A stretch of 64,000 nucleotides of DNA from positions 1,364,001 through 1,428,000 of the forward strand of contig NZ_CAWLFA010000001.1 in NCBI RefSeq assembly GCF_963860125.1, given 5' to 3'. Each line of letters starts with the position of its first letter. Within the stretch, counting starts at the first letter, position 1. The notes below the pieces were generated by a model. That model saw only the letters and a program-made list of their open reading frames with translations. It made no database searches and was not told the DNA's origin. Shown one piece after another: positions 59,762 through 64,000 of the stretch. The position numbers were made by a program, and so were the translations under genes. Source of the DNA: Picosynechococcus sp. PCC 7002. GTDB taxonomy: Bacteria; Cyanobacteriota; Cyanobacteriia; Cyanobacteriales; MRBY01.

Positions 59762-59815
59762 AAATCTCCCCCAGACTGAGGGTAGGAGGGCTTTATAAAT
59801 AAGCTCTTAAGTCGC
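59762..59815. repeat. REP-like palindromic repeat, copy 2
   Basis: It shares the block order of the 51926-51982 element: AAATCTCCCCC, ACTG, GGG, AGG, GGGCT, then AATAAGCTCT. It overlaps the last codons and stop of the histidine kinase gene that follows on the minus strand. Confidence 0.65.
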
Positions 59816-61120
59816 TCGTGGTAAAAAAACGGAAAATGTTGTGCCTTGATCTTTGCTTTCAACGGTGATTTTGCCTTTATGGTTTTTGGCGATCGCCGCC
59901 GCAATGGCGAGGCCAAGACCTGAACCAGTGCTACTTTCCCCAGGGTTTGTCCGGGCGGGATCAAGACGATAAAAACGGTCGAAAATATTGGTTGAATTTT
60001 CGGCAGGAATACCGATGCCATTATCTTTAACCGTCACTTGGAGGGTTTCTCCGGTTGTCCGCCCTGTTTTCTCCTTGAGGGCCATGGTGACGGTAATTTG
60101 CTTGGGTTTGTCGCCCCAGTCCCCTGGAAAAGCATAGGCGATCGCATTGCCGATCAGATTTGTAAAGAGGCGCGCCATCTGATCCCAGTCTCCCAAGATG
60201 AGATAGGCTTCTTCGGTGGCATCCCCTTGAATATCCAACTGCAACTCAATTTTTTCCTGGCGGCAGATGGCCCGTTGTTCTTCAATAACCTCCAGCAATA
60301 GAGCATCCAGGGGTAATTGTTCAAATTCCGCCTGAAGCACCCCACTATCACTGCGGGCGAGAAATAAGAGATCATTCACTAAACGGCCCAACCGTTGGGT
60401 GAGTCGCTCAATCACCTTGAGATTTTGTTGGCGTTGGTCGGGATCTGGGTAGGTGATCGCCATTTGGACATTGGTTTGGATCATCGCAATGGGATTACGC
60501 AACTCGTGGGACGCATCCGCCGTAAATTGCCGCAATTGTTGATAGGAATCCTTTACCGGTTCGATGGCAATACCAGACAGTAACCAGCCAATCACCGCCC
60601 CACAGGTAATCATGATCGCGATCCCCAGGCTGAGATCAAGGACTAATTTGCGAATTGGTCGCGTCACCTCAAACCAAGGATGGCTCACCCGTAGATACCC
60701 CAAAACATAGCGATCCACTTCGAGGCGATCGGTGATTTGTCGCAGAAGATAATCATCACCCAGACGTACCGTTTCCCCCCGGGGGTGCCACTCTAGGGGC
60801 AAGACTAATGGTTCAGAAAAAGTAGACCAGAGCAATTCTCCGGCTGGGTTGAAAAATTCGAGGTCAATGCGGTCATCTTCGACGGTGGGGGACTGTTGCC
60901 GAAAGCTGGCTTCTAAATTGATGTGATAGCCCACAGGATCATCTGGCTCAATGATCAGCGATCGCTCTACCACTTCCACTACGTGCTTTAGGGTGTCATC
61001 GATGCGTTCAATCAGGGTGTAGCGCACGTAAAAATAAACCCCCGTCGCGAAAACCAAAAGCAACACTGCGGTGATCGCCGTGTACCAGAGGGCCAGACGA
61101 TTACGGGTGGTTTGAAACAT
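59807..61120 (-). CDS. Membrane sensor histidine kinase
   Basis: 437 residues. Two membrane spans (about 12-34 and 160-185) enclose an extracytoplasmic sensor of about 125 residues. The cytoplasmic part holds the H-box ASHELRNPIAMIQTNVQ, then NLIGNAIAYAF, DNGIGIPAENS and GSGLGLAIAAAIAKNH. The ATG overlaps the stop of the PstS-like gene by one base, so translation is coupled. No response regulator is visible in the window. The kinase probably reads a signal linked to the binding protein. Confidence 0.88.
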   Translation of the reverse strand: MFQTTRNRLALWYTAITAVLLLVFATGVYFYVRYTLIERIDDTLKHVVEVVERSLIIEPDDPVGYHINLEASFRQQSPTVEDDRIDLEFFNPAGELLWSTFSEPLVLPLEWHPRGETVRLGDDYLLRQITDRLEVDRYVLGYLRVSHPWFEVTRPIRKLVLDLSLGIAIMITCGAVIGWLLSGIAIEPVKDSYQQLRQFTADASHELRNPIAMIQTNVQMAITYPDPDQRQQNLKVIERLTQRLGRLVNDLLFLARSDSGVLQAEFEQLPLDALLLEVIEEQRAICRQEKIELQLDIQGDATEEAYLILGDWDQMARLFTNLIGNAIAYAFPGDWGDKPKQITVTMALKEKTGRTTGETLQVTVKDNGIGIPAENSTNIFDRFYRLDPARTNPGESSTGSGLGLAIAAAIAKNHKGKITVESKDQGTTFSVFLPRAT

Positions 61121-62070
61121 TACTGCTGCGCCGCTTGGATCAACTCTGCTCCCACAGGAGTCCCAACAAAACCAAGGAAAGCCTCAACCTGGGGGGAAGC
61201 GGGTTCTTGGTAGGCGTAATAAAGGGTGCGGGTGTAGGGATAAAGGTCTGATTCTGGGGTGACCCCATCGATGGGCACTGTTCTGACAGTTTGCTGATTG
61301 GCGATCTGGCTGTAAGTGGCATAACTGATCCCATCTGCACCCAGGGCCTGCAAAATCGGCGTGGTGGCATCCTGTTCCATATTCATAAAATTAGGGCCAT
61401 TCCCAAAGTTTGAGCCGTTGAGTACCGTTTCTTGGAAAGTTTGGTAAGTGCCACTCACTGGAGGGCGATTAATAACCCGAATTGTTCCTGTCGCTTTATC
61501 GGTAATCGCTGACCAATCGGTGAGATTCCCTTGGAAAATGCCCTGTACCTGTTCCCCAGTCAGCCCAGTACTAAAGGGATTTTCCTTGGCGACTACAATG
61601 GCGACGGCATCGGTGGTAACGGCGATCGCCTTGAGGCCCTGTTGCATTTCTTCCGGCTGGAGGGGGCGGGAGATCGCCGCGAGGTCAATATTTCCCGCCA
61701 GCAGATCTTCAAGCCCCTTACTCGACCCATTAGCAGTTGTTTCAACACGAGTCTGGGGATATTGCAACTCGAACCGATTTTTTAGGGCGGTGTTAATCTG
61801 CACCATACTGGTAGAGCCAGAAATTTTTACCACCGTTCCTGGGGCCACTGTTGCCGGTGGACTGAAAGGATTATCTGTAGCTTGGGAACCTGGGGCGATC
61901 GCCCCATCATTATTTCCCGTTTCTGCACCATTTGGGGCCAAACCCTGGAAGCCAGAACGATTTAAAAACCACCAACCACCGCCCCCCAGAATGCCTAGGG
62001 TAACGACGAGGGCCATCATTAGAGGCAACGTATCATTTTTTTGGGCCATGGTTGCTCTTGTTGCGTGCAT
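61120..62070 (-). CDS. PstS-like phosphate-type substrate-binding protein
   Basis: 316 residues from ATG 62070; ATG 62049 is a later candidate and an upstream frame reaches 62130. An N-terminal hydrophobic anchor (LPLMMALVVTLGILGGGGWWF) has no lipobox. VVKISGSTSMVQINTALKNRF and ANGSSKGLEDLLAGNIDLAA are the phosphate-binding loops of the PBP family (ISGSxS). The protein would sit in the periplasm anchored to the plasma membrane. No pst permease or ATPase gene is near; the only partner is the kinase, which it precedes in one operon. Confidence 0.82.
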   Translation of the reverse strand: MHATRATMAQKNDTLPLMMALVVTLGILGGGGWWFLNRSGFQGLAPNGAETGNNDGAIAPGSQATDNPFSPPATVAPGTVVKISGSTSMVQINTALKNRFELQYPQTRVETTANGSSKGLEDLLAGNIDLAAISRPLQPEEMQQGLKAIAVTTDAVAIVVAKENPFSTGLTGEQVQGIFQGNLTDWSAITDKATGTIRVINRPPVSGTYQTFQETVLNGSNFGNGPNFMNMEQDATTPILQALGADGISYATYSQIANQQTVRTVPIDGVTPESDLYPYTRTLYYAYQEPASPQVEAFLGFVGTPVGAELIQAAQQ

Positions 62071-62147
62071 GGAATTTGCCTTCAGGATACCGTAATCACC
62101 CCGAAGGCGCACCGCACAGCAGCTAATCAATTTTCCTAGAAACGCAG

Positions 62148-62846
62148 TTAATTATTATTTGGCACGGGGCGGAACGGATAAAGGAAATTCAACAGGGGGA
62201 AAAGATTCCGCGATTGTACCCAGAGCTTACCCTTGCCACTGAAACGACAAACTAAGCCTTCTCCGCCGAGAATCCCTGTGCGCAGGCTCCGGAAAGATAA
62301 GCCCCCAATCATTTCCACGTTGTATTGCAGCGTATCCTCAAAGGCGACAATGTAGCCCGTATCCACCACATAATCCCCCTCTACAGGAATTTCAATGATC
62401 GCCCCGTAGGAACTGAACCAAAAATCCCCTTGGCCCGATGCCCGCAGGAAAAAGATCGATTCCCCCGTAAAGAAACCCTTCAGCCCCTGGAATTTGGTGT
62501 CAAGATCCACTGAGGGACTAGAAGCGACAAAACCCGAAGACTGAACCATCAAACCCTTAGAACCGTCCAAATGGTAGTAGGTCACATCCCCCGGCACCCC
62601 TGGCGAGATATAGAGTTCCCCGGCGCTATTTCTGGCGGTAAATTCACTGATAAATAGGGATTCTCCACTGAACATCCGCCCGATGCCCTTCATCAAACCC
62701 CCCCGCATCTTCGACTTCATCTCAATGTTGGCATCCATTGCCGCCATCGCCCCCGCCTCTACGAGTAGGGTTTGGTTGGGCGGTAAGGTCACAATGAGCG
62801 AGGCATAGGAGGGATTATTTTCAACGCGAAATTCAAACTGAGACAT
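62148..62846 (-). CDS. AIM24/TIGR00266 family protein, first of three
   Basis: 232 residues, beta-rich. LLVEAGAMAAMDANIEM and KSKMRGGLMKGIGRMFSGESLF open the domain; FFTGESIFFLRASGQGDFW, VDTGYIVAFED and GGEGLVCRFSGKGKLWVQSR are repeated elements found in all three paralogues here. The fold is that of the tryptophan RNA-binding attenuator-like AIM24 domain; the mitochondrial relative helps organise membranes. The bacterial role is unknown. It lies 40 bp after the second copy. Confidence 0.85.
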   Translation of the reverse strand: MSQFEFRVENNPSYASLIVTLPPNQTLLVEAGAMAAMDANIEMKSKMRGGLMKGIGRMFSGESLFISEFTARNSAGELYISPGVPGDVTYYHLDGSKGLMVQSSGFVASSPSVDLDTKFQGLKGFFTGESIFFLRASGQGDFWFSSYGAIIEIPVEGDYVVDTGYIVAFEDTLQYNVEMIGGLSFRSLRTGILGGEGLVCRFSGKGKLWVQSRNLFPLLNFLYPFRPVPNNN

Positions 62847-62885
62847 AATTTTTAAGCACTTTCAGCACTGGCTTCAAAGGACAAC

Positions 62886-63563
62886 TTAACGGGGTGGTAA
62901 TTGGGAACCAACCAGGGAACCAAAGGCTCCGGGATTATGGGTTTGGCAGTACAGTTTGCCCTTGCCTCGGAAGCGACAGACTAACCCTTCTCCACCGAGG
63001 AATGCCCCAATCCAAGAGGGATTTGCTTTACCCACGGTGAAGCTCAGGCTCTTTTCAAAGGCAACGATGTGGCCCGTATCCACGACGTATTCGCCATCCA
63101 CATCCACTTCGTAAATGGCCCCAAAGGACGTCACCAGCAAAGGCCCTTGGCCACTGATGCTGAGCCAAAAGATAGATTCCCCTGAAAAGAAGGATTTAAA
63201 GCCTTGCCAACCGAGATCAATGTCCACATTGGGGCCAGAGGCAAGGTAGGAAGAGGCTTGGACAACAAATTCATCGCCCCGCATTTCGTACAGGAGGAGA
63301 TCCCCCATCAGCTTGGGGGCAAACCAAATTTCACTATTGGGTAAGGGTGCTCGAAAAACGCTCAGAAAGAGGGATTCTCCGGCAAGCATCCGTTTTAGCC
63401 CTCCCATGATGCCGCCCCCTTTGCCTTTGCGGAGGGTCGTGCTGGCATTGATATTGCCGCTCATGGCAACCATGGCGCCGGCTTGGGCAATGATTTCTTC
63501 CCCAGCGTCGAGGGTGACATGGGCGATCGCATTATCTGGTTGATGTAAGAGTTTAATTTCCAT
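62886..63563 (-). CDS. AIM24/TIGR00266 family protein, second of three
   Basis: 225 residues. It matches its neighbours in IIAQAGAMVAMSGNINA, GGLKRMLAGESLFLSVFRA, FFSGESIFWLSISGQGPLL and GGEGLVCRFRGKGKLYCQT. No signal peptide or membrane span. Spacing to the third copy upstream is 9 bp and to the first 40 bp, so the three form one operon, transcribed from the right. Confidence 0.85.
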   Translation of the reverse strand: MEIKLLHQPDNAIAHVTLDAGEEIIAQAGAMVAMSGNINASTTLRKGKGGGIMGGLKRMLAGESLFLSVFRAPLPNSEIWFAPKLMGDLLLYEMRGDEFVVQASSYLASGPNVDIDLGWQGFKSFFSGESIFWLSISGQGPLLVTSFGAIYEVDVDGEYVVDTGHIVAFEKSLSFTVGKANPSWIGAFLGGEGLVCRFRGKGKLYCQTHNPGAFGSLVGSQLPPR

Positions 63564-63572
63564 AGCTACCCC

Positions 63573-64000
63573 CTAACGACATTTTGGACGTAAAAAGCCC
63601 ACAAGACCTGACACACTCCGCGATTGGAGGTAGATTCGGCCACGGCCTTTGAGTTTATTCACCAGGCCTTCGCCGGAGGTGAGAGAACCAAATAAGCCCC
63701 CAGACATCCGAATATTCATGGTGATGCCCGGATCGTAGGCAACGAGGTGGCTGTTATCGACGATAAATTCACCCTTGATGTGTTTTTCAATGATGCCGCC
63801 GTAGCACCCGTAAAAGACCCGGCCACTACCTGTGAATTGCAGCTTGAAGAGACCTTCCCCCGCAAACCAACTGGCAAAGCCAGCCCAACGGATTCCCATT
63901 TTTGCGCCGGGGGTATGGGCAATGTAAGCACCGGGCTGAAAACAGATCGGCCCCTGGGACAGGTCAATGCGGTGGATATCACCCACCATTGACTGGGTTA
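63573..64000 (-). CDS. AIM24/TIGR00266 family protein, third of three (5' part missing)
   Basis: The frame is open across the right window edge, so only the last ~142 codons are seen. GAKMGIRWAGFASWFAGEGLF, VDNSHLVAYDPGITMNIRMS (part) and SGEGLVNKLKGRGRIYLQSR match the equivalent parts of the other two copies. An internal ATG at 63989 lies in the middle of the domain and is unlikely to be the start. It is the upstream gene of the cluster. Confidence 0.82.
   Translation of the reverse strand, partial: TQSMVGDIHRIDLSQGPICFQPGAYIAHTPGAKMGIRWAGFASWFAGEGLFKLQFTGSGRVFYGCYGGIIEKHIKGEFIVDNSHLVAYDPGITMNIRMSGGLFGSLTSGEGLVNKLKGRGRIYLQSRSVSGLVGFLRPKCR

Noticed and set aside
1..64000. CRISPR array, insertion sequence, prophage or rRNA operon
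   Set aside because: No regularly spaced repeats, no transposase or integrase frame, no phage structural gene and no rRNA sequence were seen. The toxin-antitoxin-like pairs are the only accessory-type genes.

Overview
The window is a piece of a cyanobacterial chromosome. The evidence is genes for photosynthetic electron transport (petM, psb28-type, psbY, flv3), cyanobacteria-restricted families (DUF3038, DUF4335, DUF1517, a LabA-type NYN protein), nitrate assimilation of the NrtP/NarB kind, and a very high density of the HIP1 octamer GCGATCGC in and between genes. Use of the single-protein nitrate permease NrtP and the overall gene content suggest a euryhaline Synechococcus of the PCC 7002 (Picosynechococcus) type; this is inference, no alignment was run.

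Layout. 1-2.2 kb: the 5' part of thyX on the minus strand, interrupted by an intein that runs off the left edge, then dcd and petM. 2.3-8.4 kb: a psb28-like gene, a leader with a perfect NtcA site, nrtP, a strong terminator, narB and a flavoprotein. 8.4-12 kb: a tmk-like kinase converging on and overlapping exbD/exbB, then ureA and a chrA-type transporter. 12-21 kb: flv3, a HEPN/MNT two-gene unit, a secreted cupin, a 900-residue DHH-CBS-tRNA nucleotidyltransferase fusion, an AbiEii-like nucleotidyltransferase pair, a ParA ATPase with a coiled-coil partner that looks McdB-like, and a DUF1517 protein. 21-28 kb: O-methyltransferase, aminotransferase, TMEM43 protein, ABC-2 permease and small conserved proteins. 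28.4-31.7 kb: tRNA-Gln(UUG) and a cluster of cyanobacterial unknowns (DUF2288, DUF3038, DUF4335). 32-37 kb: gyrB, sat, dnaG. 37-46 kb: a structured intergenic region, a permease, psbY, trpC, a radical SAM enzyme, nrdA, smpB and fba. 46-54 kb: leuC, a response-regulator/kinase hybrid, a LOV-GGDEF blue-light protein and leuA. 54-64 kb: labA-like, comEA-like, rhomboid, moaA, guaA, a histidine kinase in operon with a PstS-like binding protein, and three tandem AIM24 paralogues, the last cut by the right edge.

How genes connect. Nitrate uptake and reduction (nrtP, narB) depend on molybdenum cofactor, and moaA is also in the window. dcd, thyX, tmk-like and nrdA are all steps toward dTTP. leuA and leuC are both in leucine synthesis but on separate transcripts. 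Most other loci are single housekeeping genes, as is usual for cyanobacterial chromosomes, where operons are short.

The observations most worth following are the ThyX intein, the ParA/coiled-coil pair as a possible carboxysome-positioning system, the LOV-GGDEF protein, the tmk-like gene without the P-loop lysine, the structured region at 37.3-37.7 kb, and the tandem AIM24 genes.
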